DNA from: Clostridia bacterium
Lineage (GTDB): Bacteria; Bacillota; Clostridia; Christensenellales; Aristaeellaceae
Assembly (NCBI GenBank): GCA_017471125.1
Contig: JAFUWR010000356.1
Coordinates: forward strand, 1-29,613
DNA: 29,613 nt
Direction of reading: 5' to 3'
Every line of letters starts with the position of its first letter. The stretch's first letter is position 1. This document shows, one piece after another, positions 23,148-29,613 of the stretch. The notes under the pieces were generated by a model, which saw nothing but the letters and a program-made list of their open reading frames with translations, made no database searches and was not told the DNA's origin. A program made the translations under genes and the position numbers.

Positions 23148-23387
23148 TTATTTCCCGAACAGGCCCTTCAGCTTGCCCACCAGGCCCACGGCGTCCTTCA
23201 GGTCGATGTTGCTCAGGTCCAACTGACCCTTCACGCCCTCGATGACCTGGTTGATCTGCTCGTCCGGCAGGTCGATGCCGAAGGTCTTTTCGAGCAACTG
23301 AACAGGGTTGCTCAAAAAGCTCTTGATGAGGTCGGGATTCCCCGCCAGCTTGGCGACCACGTCGCCGATGATCTTCTGGATGTCCAT
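23148..23387 (-). CDS. 79-residue small helical protein of unknown function
   Basis: It opens MDIQKIIGDVVAKLAGNPDL and ends GLVGKLKGLFGK. It consists of short amphipathic helices joined by NPDL, NPVQ and DLPDEQ turns, with no membrane span or signal peptide and no cysteines. Similar short proteins with the same ending occur widely in Clostridia, usually as hypothetical proteins. The NPDLIKSFLSNPVQLL section loosely recalls Nif11-type leader peptides, but there is no Gly-Gly processing site, core peptide or modification enzyme nearby. AGGAGA precedes the start at 23387. It has a clear promoter of its own (23458-23430), which argues that it is expressed. Function unknown. Confidence 0.75.
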   Translation of the reverse strand: MDIQKIIGDVVAKLAGNPDLIKSFLSNPVQLLEKTFGIDLPDEQINQVIEGVKGQLDLSNIDLKDAVGLVGKLKGLFGK

Positions 23388-23429
23388 GTGTCGATCTCCT
23401 TTCGTAAAGCGGCCTCCGCTTCGCCCTCT

Positions 23430-23458
23430 ATTATAATCGTGTCGGCGGTTTTTTTCAA
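23430..23458 (-). promoter_or_regulatory. Promoter of the 79-residue protein gene
   Basis: Minus strand TTGAAA (23458-23453), 17 bp, perfect TATAAT (23435-23430). Confidence 0.8.
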
Positions 23459-23472
23459 GCGGAAATTGGCCC

Positions 23473-23502
23473 TTGAACACGAACACCCTTTCATGATATA
23501 AT
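23473..23502 (+). promoter_or_regulatory. Promoter of the MNT-HEPN pair
   Basis: TTGAAC (23473-23478), 18 bp, perfect TATAAT (23497-23502) with TGA ahead. It diverges from the promoter at 23430-23458, with only 14 bp between the two -35 boxes. Confidence 0.8.
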
Positions 23503-23523
23503 GCTATTATAGGGGGTGAGCGC

Positions 23524-23865
23524 ATGTGTTCCCAGGACGAGGTCCGTTCGATCGTGGCTGAATTGTGCGACCGCTTGCGCGCACTGTTCCCGCGGGAGTG
23601 CTTTGATGTCACGCTCTTTGGCTCCTATGCCCGCCGCGAGGCCGAGGACGGCTCGGACATCGACGTGCTGGTGCTGGTGGACGCGCCGCGGCAGGAGATC
23701 GCCCAAAAGCACTGGCAGATCGGGGACGCCGCCGCCGACCTGCTGCTGGAGCACGGCGTGGTGGTGTCGCCCATCGTGGAGAACCGGGATTACTTCCTGC
23801 GCCACGCCGACATCCTGCCCTTCTATCGCAACATCCGGCGGGAGGGGGTGCGGATCGTTGCCTGA
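23524..23865 (+). CDS. Minimal nucleotidyltransferase (MNT), likely antitoxin
   Basis: A 113-residue MNT-fold protein with the polymerase-beta signature TLFGSYARREAEDGSDIDVL (Gly-Ser and Asp-x-Asp at about residues 32-48) and a C-terminal strand EHGVVVSPIVENRDYF. In HEPN-MNT (type VII) systems the MNT partner neutralises the HEPN ribonuclease, in known cases by adding AMP groups to it. GGGGGTGA precedes the ATG. The HEPN gene overlaps its last eight bases, so the two are translationally coupled. The order MNT first, HEPN second is common for this class. The role as antitoxin is inferred from pairing. Confidence 0.85.
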   Translation: MCSQDEVRSIVAELCDRLRALFPRECFDVTLFGSYARREAEDGSDIDVLVLVDAPRQEIAQKHWQIGDAAADLLLEHGVVVSPIVENRDYFLRHADILPFYRNIRREGVRIVA

Positions 23866-24265
23866 CTTCACCGCCATAGACCTGTCGCGGTACAGGCTCG
23901 AAAAGTCCACGGAGATGCTCGCCGCGGCGCTGCGCGATTACGACGACGGCGACAACGCCTCCGCCAACAATCGCGCCTACTATTGCATCTTCCACGCGAT
24001 CCGCGCGGTGCTCGCCCTGGACGGCGAGGACTACAAGAAGCACTCTACGGTCATCGGGCGCTTTACGGTCGCCTACCTCAAGACGGAGATACTGCCGCGG
24101 CGGTTCGGCAGGCTGATCTCCAACGCCTCGCTGATACGCAACCGCAGCGACTACGAGGATTTCTTCATCTGCTCCGCCGAGGACACCCGGCGGCTGATCG
24201 ACGGGGCGCGGGAATTCCACGCCGCCGTCAGCGCCTACCTCGAACAGCGATATACCGAAGGATGA
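23858..24265 (+). CDS. HEPN domain protein (UPF0332-like), likely toxin partner
   Basis: A 135-residue helical HEPN protein. I start it at TTG 23858, preceded by a GGAGGGGG stretch, because the family begins at the DLSRYRLEKSTEMLAAAL segment and no suitable ATG precedes it. Family landmarks are ANNRAYYCIFHAIRAVLALD, KKHSTVIGRF and IRNRSDYEDF. The usual HEPN ribonuclease motif (Arg, four to six residues, His) is replaced by RNRSDYED without His, as in UPF0332-type members, so ribonuclease activity is uncertain. It overlaps the MNT gene by eight bases. It may be a type VII toxin or a scaffold for MNT-dependent modification. Confidence 0.82.
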   Translation: MPDFTAIDLSRYRLEKSTEMLAAALRDYDDGDNASANNRAYYCIFHAIRAVLALDGEDYKKHSTVIGRFTVAYLKTEILPRRFGRLISNASLIRNRSDYEDFFICSAEDTRRLIDGAREFHAAVSAYLEQRYTEG

Positions 24266-24272
24266 CATGAAG

Positions 24273-24304
24273 CGACCTCCCGGCGCGCGCCGGGAGGTCG
24301 TTTT
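24273..24304 (+). terminator. Intrinsic terminator of the MNT-HEPN operon
   Basis: A GC-rich stem of about 12-13 bp (24273-24285 with 24288-24300) followed by TTTT. Confidence 0.88.
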
Positions 24305-24310
24305 ATAGTG

Positions 24311-25192
24311 TCATATCCTCCTTATCACCGTCGGGTCCATCTTGCCCAGGTCGGTGCAGCCGGTGAAGGCCATGGCCTTGCCCAGCTCGCCGTTGGCCTT
24401 GAGCAGGTAGTCGCGCACGGCGTCGGCGCCGCCCTGCTTGATGGCGGTCATCAGGGGCCGTCCGATGCACACGCCCTTGGCACCCAGGGCCAGGGCCTTG
24501 AAGGCGTCCATGCCGGTCTTGATCTCGCAGTCCACGAACAGCGGCGTGCCCTTGGCCATCGCGGCGATCTCGGGCAGCACGGCCAGAGGCGGCACGGCGT
24601 ACTCGATGCGATTGTTGTGGTGGGACAGCACCATGCCCCTGACCCCGGCGGCCAGCCCGCGGTCGGCGTCGTGCAGGCTCAAGACGCCCTTGATGATGAC
24701 GGGCAGCTTCGTGGCCTTGCAGACGGCTTCCAGCTCGGAGGTGCGCATGGCGGTCATTTCCTCGCCGTCACAGATGTCCGGGCTGCCGTCCGGGCCGAAG
24801 GGGTGGTCGATGTCGATGCCCACGGCCAGCAGGCCCAGCTTCTCGGCGTGCTCGATCTTGGCGTAGATCTTGTCCCGGTCGGTGTAGGGCTTGATGATCT
24901 CGATCATCCTGGCCCCGGTGGCGGCCAGCCGCTCGATCTCCTCGTCCGGGGCCATGCCGTACCACAGCACGGCGTTGGCGGCCTTCGCGCCCAGGGCCAG
25001 CGCCTCGCCCGCGCCGGGGAACATCATGTGGTCCAGGTGGGAAAGCGCCGCGGTCATGATGGGGGAGGAGAAGCGCTCCCCGTAGAGCTCGAAGTCCAGG
25101 GTCGGGTTCGTGGAATCCAGGTAGCGGGTCTCGATGCGCAGGGAGTCGATGTACTCCCGTGCGATGCGATTGGAATTTCCGATGTCGGCCAT
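24311..25192 (-). CDS. Divergent FMN-dependent alpha-hydroxy-acid dehydrogenase/oxidase
   Basis: A 293-residue TIM-barrel flavoprotein of the lactate/glycolate oxidase family. It retains the FMN-binding Lys (LPVIIKGVLSLHDA), the catalytic His-Arg region as SHHNNRIEYA where most members have SNHGGRQLD, and FVDCEIKTGMDAFKALALGA followed by GVCIGRPLM, where the usual sequence is DGGIRRG. Lys, His, Arg and the first Asp are kept but the glycines are replaced, so substrate or chemistry may differ from lactate oxidation. It is shorter than the usual 350 or so residues. AGGAGG precedes the start. It is a monocistronic gene. Family call good; substrate unknown. Confidence 0.82.
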   Translation of the reverse strand: MADIGNSNRIAREYIDSLRIETRYLDSTNPTLDFELYGERFSSPIMTAALSHLDHMMFPGAGEALALGAKAANAVLWYGMAPDEEIERLAATGARMIEIIKPYTDRDKIYAKIEHAEKLGLLAVGIDIDHPFGPDGSPDICDGEEMTAMRTSELEAVCKATKLPVIIKGVLSLHDADRGLAAGVRGMVLSHHNNRIEYAVPPLAVLPEIAAMAKGTPLFVDCEIKTGMDAFKALALGAKGVCIGRPLMTAIKQGGADAVRDYLLKANGELGKAMAFTGCTDLGKMDPTVIRRI

Positions 25193-25263
25193 GCCGCATG
25201 CCTCCTTGCATAAAGACTATCATTATGATACAATATCTTCCCGGGAAAGTCCAGAACGGTATG

Positions 25264-25290
25264 AAAAAATGAGCCGGATGTCCGGCTCAT
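25264..25290 (-). terminator. Intrinsic terminator of the diguanylate cyclase gene
   Basis: Minus strand ATGAGCCGG (25290-25282) pairs with CCGGCTCAT (25277-25269), followed by TTTTTT, five bases after the stop codon. Confidence 0.92.
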
Positions 25291-25294
25291 GATG

Positions 25295-26914
25295 TCAATG
25301 TCCCTCCTTCCGGGACCGCTTGTTTTCGTACATCAGCTGGTCCGCCCGGCGCACCACGTCGTTGACGGAGGTGTCGCGCTCCGGGTCGTACACCGCGACG
25401 CCCAGCGCCACGCGCACCTGCTCCCACTGGGAATCGGCGGACGCGCAGATGGCGGCGCTCTGCTCCCGGAACGATTGGATCAGCGCCTCCCGGTTGCGGA
25501 AGTCGTCGTTTTGCAGGATCATCGCGAACTCGTCGCCGCCGATGCGGAACACGGGGCTGTGCTTGAACACCTGGCAGATGAGCTTGCTGGTGGTCTTTAG
25601 GTAGATGTCGCCCTTGTCGTGGCCGTTCTGGTCGTTCACGGCCTTGAGGTCGTCGCAGTCGAACACGCCCACGGCGAAATCCAGCCCGCCGCCGGACTCG
25701 TCCAGGTCGGCCTGGAGCTGCCGCACGTGGATGTCGAACGCGCCCTTGTTGCGCACGGAGGTCAGCGCGTCGGCGTAGGCCAGGCTGTTCAGCTCGCCGA
25801 TGTAGACCTTTAAGTTGGCGACCAGCTTGTTGACGGTGCGGGCCAGTATGCCCACATCGTCGTCGCCGTTGTAGTCGAGCGCCACGTCGTAGTTGCCCCG
25901 GTCCACCTCCTCGGCCACCTCGGTGAGCTCCCGCAGAGGCTTGGTGATGTTCCCGGCGAACTTGGCCGCGGCGAAGCTGGCGACGGCCAGCAGCACCAGC
26001 GACGCGACCAGTATCTCCCGGATGAGGCTCTTCCAGTTGCCGTTGATCTCGGAGATGGGCACGGTGACGTTCAGCCGCATGCCGTTCTCCAGCGGCAGCC
26101 ACACGGCCTGCTTCTCCACGCCGTCGAAGGTATAGCGTATGGAGGCGCTCTCGCTCAGCAGCCCCTCCGGCACCGTCGGCCCGTTGCCGCCCGCGATGTC
26201 GGCCACGTCGATGAACGGGTGGTAGATGATGTTGCCCTCGGCGTCGTTGATGAAGGCGTAGCCGCTGTCGTAGAGCTCGATGTGGTCCACCTGCTCGGCC
26301 ATGGTGGAGTAGTCGATCTCGATGCCCACCACGCCCACGAACGCGCCGTCCCAGGTGATGGGCACGTTGTAGGAGATGACCAGCACGTCCAGGTTGTCCG
26401 TCACGTAGGGCGGCAGCCAGATGGCCCTGCCGGTGAACTTGGGCACCGTGAACCACACCAGCCGGGAGGTGTCCGCGGTGTCGTAGAGGGTGATGTCCGT
26501 GGCCTCGTGCTCCACGAAGCCCTCGCCGTCCAGGTCCACGTACCAGAAGCCCTTCTCGGTGGCGGAGAACGCCGGGTCGATGCGGTAGTAGTAGGTCAGC
26601 ACGCCGTGGGTCTGACGGGCCATCTTCTCGAACACGTCGCGGATGCGGTCCACGTGGGCGGGGAACTGTTCCATGGTCAGCCCCTCCAGGTCCGCCTCCG
26701 CGAAGGCCGACACCGTCTCCACCGACTGCTCCACGCTGTCGAAGTAGCTGTCCAGGTTCTTCTGGCCCGTCTCGCACAGCAGGCGCAGGATCTGGTCGGA
26801 GCTGGTGCTGCCGATCTTGCGTATCGCCGCCACGCCGATCAGCGTCGCGGCGGTCATGGCCAGGACGATCGCGCACACCGTCAAGAGCGCGATCCTCGTC
26901 CGAATGGAGCGCAT
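25295..26914 (-). CDS. Membrane diguanylate cyclase: dCache sensor, HAMP, GGDEF
   Basis: A 539-residue signalling protein making cyclic di-GMP from GTP. Membrane helix 1 (residues 8-30) and helix 2 (about 296-316) flank an extracellular dCache-type sensor of some 260 residues (FWYVDLDGEGFVEHEATDI, WDGAFVGVVGIEIDYS, YAFINDAEGNIIYHP). A HAMP linker (ITKPLRELTEVAEEVDRGNY) leads to a GGDEF domain with intact G459-G-D-E-F463. The inhibitory I-site, normally RxxD just upstream, reads FKHS, so product inhibition is probably missing. Divergence around YADALTSVRNKGAFD is minor. GGTGG precedes the start. The sensed ligand is unknown; its neighbour is a GH43 gene. Confidence 0.93.
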   Translation of the reverse strand: MRSIRTRIALLTVCAIVLAMTAATLIGVAAIRKIGSTSSDQILRLLCETGQKNLDSYFDSVEQSVETVSAFAEADLEGLTMEQFPAHVDRIRDVFEKMARQTHGVLTYYYRIDPAFSATEKGFWYVDLDGEGFVEHEATDITLYDTADTSRLVWFTVPKFTGRAIWLPPYVTDNLDVLVISYNVPITWDGAFVGVVGIEIDYSTMAEQVDHIELYDSGYAFINDAEGNIIYHPFIDVADIAGGNGPTVPEGLLSESASIRYTFDGVEKQAVWLPLENGMRLNVTVPISEINGNWKSLIREILVASLVLLAVASFAAAKFAGNITKPLRELTEVAEEVDRGNYDVALDYNGDDDVGILARTVNKLVANLKVYIGELNSLAYADALTSVRNKGAFDIHVRQLQADLDESGGGLDFAVGVFDCDDLKAVNDQNGHDKGDIYLKTTSKLICQVFKHSPVFRIGGDEFAMILQNDDFRNREALIQSFREQSAAICASADSQWEQVRVALGVAVYDPERDTSVNDVVRRADQLMYENKRSRKEGH

Positions 26915-27003
26915 ATCTGTTCCACCTTCGCGTCATAATAAGTAGCTCACACTATTATGCTACATACGTTTTATCCCGTGATTAAGATATGCGCAATATG
27001 TGA

Positions 27004-28659
27004 TTAAATCGTCACATCATTGTCACCTTTGAGGTCCCGGTAGACGAAGCAGTCGAAGTCCGCGCACTTCTGGTGCTTCACCCGGTCGGCGCAGGTCAGG
27101 CCTACGAAGCAGCCGGTGAACTCGCCGTACTGGGAGTACTCGTCGGAGAACTCGCTGGTGTTGAAGGCGGGGCCAATGTCCTGCCAGCGCTCGCCGTCCT
27201 CGGACCAGGAGAATTGCGACCTGCGCCCGTCGATCAATAGGCGAAGCCAGATCGGTCCCCCGGCCATGGCGCGGCGGGCGTCGTCATACTCCGTCTTGAC
27301 GCCGTTGTCCAGCCGCGTCACCGAGATGGCCGCGCCGCCCAGCGTGTCGCTGTGGTACTTGCGCAGGTAGGCGTAGTTCATGTTGTCGTAGTACAGGATG
27401 AGGCCCGCGCTGTGCTGAAAGACCTCCGGGGAGAAGTCCATCTTTGTCATGACCTCCGCGTGGACGCTTGTGAGCTTCCGGGCGAGGAGGCTGACGCGGT
27501 TCAAAGAGGTCCGCGCCTCCTGCCCGCGCATGCGCAGCCAGCCGGGGCGGGACTTAAGGTCGCAGAAGGAGGCGGGGGAGACGCGCGGCGCGTAGTACTG
27601 TATGCCCAGCGTCGGCCCGTCGAAGTCGTCCGCCTCCGGGATGGGCGCGGGCGTCCAGTCCGGCAGGGCGCTGCCCTCCACCTCGGCCCGGGCCAGGTTG
27701 CCGCCGTCCGCCATGCGCAGCCAGCCGTCGTCCGTCCAGACCATCCTCTGGATGGCCGTCTCCCGGCCCAGCGTGCAGCGCAATTCGGGCGTGAACGGGC
27801 GGGCGCACAGGTGTACAAGATAAGTCTCGCCCAGCGAGGTCTCCACATAGCTGCCGTGGCCGCATTTTTGCAGGTACGAGGCCGGATCATAATACCGGGG
27901 CTTCAGATGGTCCACGTCGGCCCGCTCGTTGTGTTTCTCTGGAACGGCGGTGACGATGGGGTTCATCGGGTCGCCCTCGTAGGGTCCCCAGACGTTTTTC
28001 GACCGGGCCATGGTGACGCAGTGGTAGTAGCCGGTGCCGCCCTCGGCGCACATCAGGTAATACCAGTCCCCGCGCTTGGTCAGGTGCGGCGCTTCGAGGC
28101 AGCCGCGGTCCGTGCCGCCGCGCCAGACGCGCTTCGGGTAGCCGACGATGGCCCCGGCCTTCGGGTCGTACTCCGCGAGGCAGATCGCGCCGGGCTTCTC
28201 GTAGCCGGGGCGGGTCTCCCAGTCCAGCGACACCACCCACTTGCGGCCGTCGTCGTCGTGGAGCATGGAGGCGTCGAAGCCGGAGGAGTGCAGGTACACC
28301 GGCGCGCTCCACGGGCCGCGGAGGTCGGGCGCGGTGATGACGAAGTTGTCGATGTCGAAATAGCGGGCGTTCATGGAGTTCATGACGCCGTAGACCACGT
28401 AGAACAGGTCCTCGGCTTCGCAGTAGGTCAGGCACGGCGCCCAGATGCCCTTGGCCGACGGCAGGCGCGTCAGGTCGCAGGTCTTTTCGTCCGTCAGCGC
28501 GTGGGCGTACAGCGCCCAGTGCTTCATGTCCCGGGAGTGGTAGATCGGGATGCCGGGGAACCATTCGAAGCTGGACACCGCGATGTAGTAGTCGTCCCCC
28601 TTGCGGCAGATGCAGGGGTCCGCGTGGAAGCCGGTCAGTATGGGATTCTTGAGCATCAT
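27004..28659 (-). CDS. GH43 beta-xylosidase/arabinofuranosidase (subfamily 11-like)
   Basis: A 551-residue glycoside hydrolase acting on xylo-oligosaccharides. The five-bladed propeller has the expected catalytic triad: Asp14 in GFHADPCICRKGDDYYIA, Asp129 in SSGFDASMLHDDDG and Glu189 in RGCLEAPHLTKRGDWYY. The positions agree closely with characterised intracellular beta-xylosidases. A C-terminal beta-sandwich (about 345-545) completes the family architecture, including HSAGLILYYDNMNYAYLRK. With no signal peptide it works in the cytoplasm on imported oligosaccharides. Four consecutive ATG codons lie at the start; I choose 28659 for its seven-base distance from GGGGG. No transporter or regulator is adjacent. 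Confidence 0.92.
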   Translation of the reverse strand: MMLKNPILTGFHADPCICRKGDDYYIAVSSFEWFPGIPIYHSRDMKHWALYAHALTDEKTCDLTRLPSAKGIWAPCLTYCEAEDLFYVVYGVMNSMNARYFDIDNFVITAPDLRGPWSAPVYLHSSGFDASMLHDDDGRKWVVSLDWETRPGYEKPGAICLAEYDPKAGAIVGYPKRVWRGGTDRGCLEAPHLTKRGDWYYLMCAEGGTGYYHCVTMARSKNVWGPYEGDPMNPIVTAVPEKHNERADVDHLKPRYYDPASYLQKCGHGSYVETSLGETYLVHLCARPFTPELRCTLGRETAIQRMVWTDDGWLRMADGGNLARAEVEGSALPDWTPAPIPEADDFDGPTLGIQYYAPRVSPASFCDLKSRPGWLRMRGQEARTSLNRVSLLARKLTSVHAEVMTKMDFSPEVFQHSAGLILYYDNMNYAYLRKYHSDTLGGAAISVTRLDNGVKTEYDDARRAMAGGPIWLRLLIDGRRSQFSWSEDGERWQDIGPAFNTSEFSDEYSQYGEFTGCFVGLTCADRVKHQKCADFDCFVYRDLKGDNDVTI

Positions 28660-28689
28660 CATCATACCCCCATGTCGTGTACTGCGTTT

Positions 28690-28718
28690 ATTATACCACA
28701 TCGCGGCACGATAATAAA
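28690..28718 (-). promoter_or_regulatory. Promoter of the GH43 gene
   Basis: Minus strand TTTATT (28718-28713), 17 bp, perfect TATAAT (28695-28690) with TGG ahead. The -35 begins inside the terminator of the upstream ECF gene. Confidence 0.7.
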
Positions 28719-28751
28719 GCCGAAAGGACGGCTTTCGCGTCCTTTCGGCTT
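28717..28751 (-). terminator. Intrinsic terminator of the ECF S-component gene
   Basis: A perfect 14 bp stem (28751-28738 with 28730-28717) followed by TATTAT on the minus strand. Confidence 0.85.
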
Positions 28752-28763
28752 ATCCCATCGGCC

Positions 28764-29333
28764 TTACGGCTGAGGCTGCATGCGGTTCAGCAGCCCCGTG
28801 GTGCGCAGGGCGGGCACCACGGCGTGGTAGAACACCGGGGCCGCCACCACGGCCACGCCCGCGTTGATGAGGGAGGGGATGAGCTTGCTGACCATCGTCG
28901 CGCCCACGGCGTCCATCGGGTAGCCGTAGACGAAGCGGTTGTAGATGAAGGTCTTGAGCATGTACAGCGCCACGTAGGTCAGCGCCCCGGCCACGCTGGC
29001 CAGCACGGTGCGGTCGGCCTTGCCCTTGCGGGCGTGGGCGCGGTGGGCGATGACGCCGCAGACGAAGGCCATCGCGAACTTGCTAACGAACGTGATGAGC
29101 ACGTTGACGATGTCGTAGCCCCCGGCCAGCGCGTCGTAAAGCGCGGAGCCCAGGCCCGCGGACAGCCCGCCGGTCACCGGGCCCAGCAGCAGGCCGCTCA
29201 CCAGGCAGACGGCGTTGGCGAAGTGGACCTTCGAGCCCAGCAGCGGGAAGCGGAACAACGTCACCACGTATACCATCGCCGCCATCATCGCGGCAAAGCT
29301 GATCTTCACGGTGTCAAAGCGATTCTCCTTCAT
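28764..29333 (-). CDS. ECF transporter S component (vitamin/cofactor uptake)
   Basis: A 189-residue membrane protein with five to six hydrophobic helices. The first half (ISFAAMMAAMVYVVTLF, VHFANAVCLVSGLLLGPVTG, LGSALYDALAGGYDIVNVL) is the typical S-component pattern, including the N-terminal AxxxA-type helix that contacts the T component. S components bind a vitamin or other micronutrient and share a common EcfA-EcfA'-EcfT module, which is not in this window, so this would be a group II stand-alone subunit. The substrate cannot be told, and no riboswitch is evident in the leader. GGGAGA precedes the ATG. Confidence 0.85.
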   Translation of the reverse strand: MKENRFDTVKISFAAMMAAMVYVVTLFRFPLLGSKVHFANAVCLVSGLLLGPVTGGLSAGLGSALYDALAGGYDIVNVLITFVSKFAMAFVCGVIAHRAHARKGKADRTVLASVAGALTYVALYMLKTFIYNRFVYGYPMDAVGATMVSKLIPSLINAGVAVVAAPVFYHAVVPALRTTGLLNRMQPQP

Positions 29334-29376
29334 GCAATCATCTCCCGAAAATTGTCGTTGACTTTGTTTGAATAAG

Positions 29377-29405
29377 AGTATATACTGGAACTGATAATAT
29401 GAAAA
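29377..29405 (-). promoter_or_regulatory. Probable promoter of the ECF S-component gene
   Basis: Minus strand TTTTCA (29405-29400), 17 bp, TATACT (29382-29377), 44 bp before the start codon. Confidence 0.55.
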
Positions 29406-29440
29406 GTGCCAGAAAAGAAGTTTTTTATAAGGCCAGATGA

Positions 29441-29613
29441 GGGAGTAGGGAGTAGGCAGTAGGGAGTAGGGGAGGACGGCGTGGCGTAGGGGCGCTATGC
29501 CTTCCCCTTTAGGGGAAGGTGGCAGCGCCGAAGGCGCTGACGGATGAGGTCGTCCCCCGTAGGGGCGCTATGCCTTCCCCTTCAGGGGAAGGTGGCAGCG
29601 CCGAAGGCGCTGA
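29441..29613. repeat. Heptamer repeats and tandem 73 bp palindromic units at the right edge
   Basis: GGGAGTA/GGCAGTA heptamers (29441-29470) are followed by a unit starting GTAGGGGCGCTATG at 29486, repeated at 29559 with a 73 bp period and cut by the window end. Each unit holds the hairpins CCTTCCCC/GGGGAAGG and CAGCGCC/GGCGCTG. The heptamers and GTAGGGGCGCT match the block at 17091-17150. No gene is supported from 29334 to the end. Confidence 0.8.

Noticed and set aside
20896..23148. 750-codon minus-strand frame opposite the metallophosphoesterase and DUF975-CmpB genes
   Set aside because: Shadow frame with no recognisable domain; its start lacks a ribosome binding site.
23148..23612. 154-codon version of the small helical protein
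   Set aside because: The extra N-terminus runs through both divergent promoters and the MNT start; the ribosome binding site supports the start at 23387.

Overview
The window looks like a chromosomal segment of a GC-rich Clostridia-type Firmicute, probably from an anaerobic gut lineage. The reasons are strong AGGAGG-type ribosome binding sites, sigma-A promoters with near-consensus boxes and 17 bp spacing, the gene order yloU-yloV-recG, a Firmicutes-type tRNA-Trp, DUF975/CmpB membrane proteins, a YqhD-type alcohol dehydrogenase and a MetA carrying the acetyl-CoA-type residue. I cannot name a genus. No prophage, insertion sequence or CRISPR array is seen.

Layout. Positions 1-3300 (minus strand) hold yloU, yloV (DAK2 domain) and recG, which runs off the left edge. 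Next come a DUF3786 gene (+) and a small hydrolase-like gene (-), then a pair of REP-like palindromes, a tRNA-Trp with a perfect consensus promoter, and a 650 bp tandem array of 170 bp units built from small hairpins. The array runs straight into a gene for an rRNA-intervening-sequence-type four-helix bundle protein. An iron-containing alcohol dehydrogenase (-) and an unusual ACT-ACT-metallo-beta-lactamase fusion (+) diverge from promoters whose -10 boxes overlap.

Positions 9260-9927 form a compact, lower-GC locus: promoter, two near-identical 43 bp direct repeats (48 bp period), a hairpin, then a 161-residue protein. I read it as a type III toxin-antitoxin system of the CptIN/ToxIN kind, in which the repeat RNA inhibits an endoribonuclease toxin. 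It is the most complete small system in the window. A second toxin-antitoxin-like pair (MNT nucleotidyltransferase plus HEPN protein) lies at 23524-24265.

Positions 10135-13681 hold two family 2 glycosyltransferases, a 65-residue zinc-ribbon-like protein and a YdcF-type membrane protein. A diacylglycerol-kinase-family lipid kinase follows on the minus strand. These are mostly envelope functions. At 14782-15008 (-) there is a free-standing structured RNA gene of about 227 nt with its own promoter, an 11 bp closing stem and a U-tract. I could not assign its family. Its -35 box sits inside the metA terminator. Then come metA (-) and a COG0523 GTPase (+) whose stop codon lies in a dispersed heptamer repeat.

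Positions 17499-29333 carry a secreted M4 metallopeptidase, a membrane metallophosphoesterase coupled to a DUF975-CmpB fusion, a 79-residue helical protein, the MNT/HEPN pair, a divergent FMN-dependent alpha-hydroxy-acid dehydrogenase, a membrane diguanylate cyclase, an intracellular GH43 beta-xylosidase and an ECF transporter S component. The right edge (29441-29613) is a repeat mosaic sharing modules with 17091-17444.
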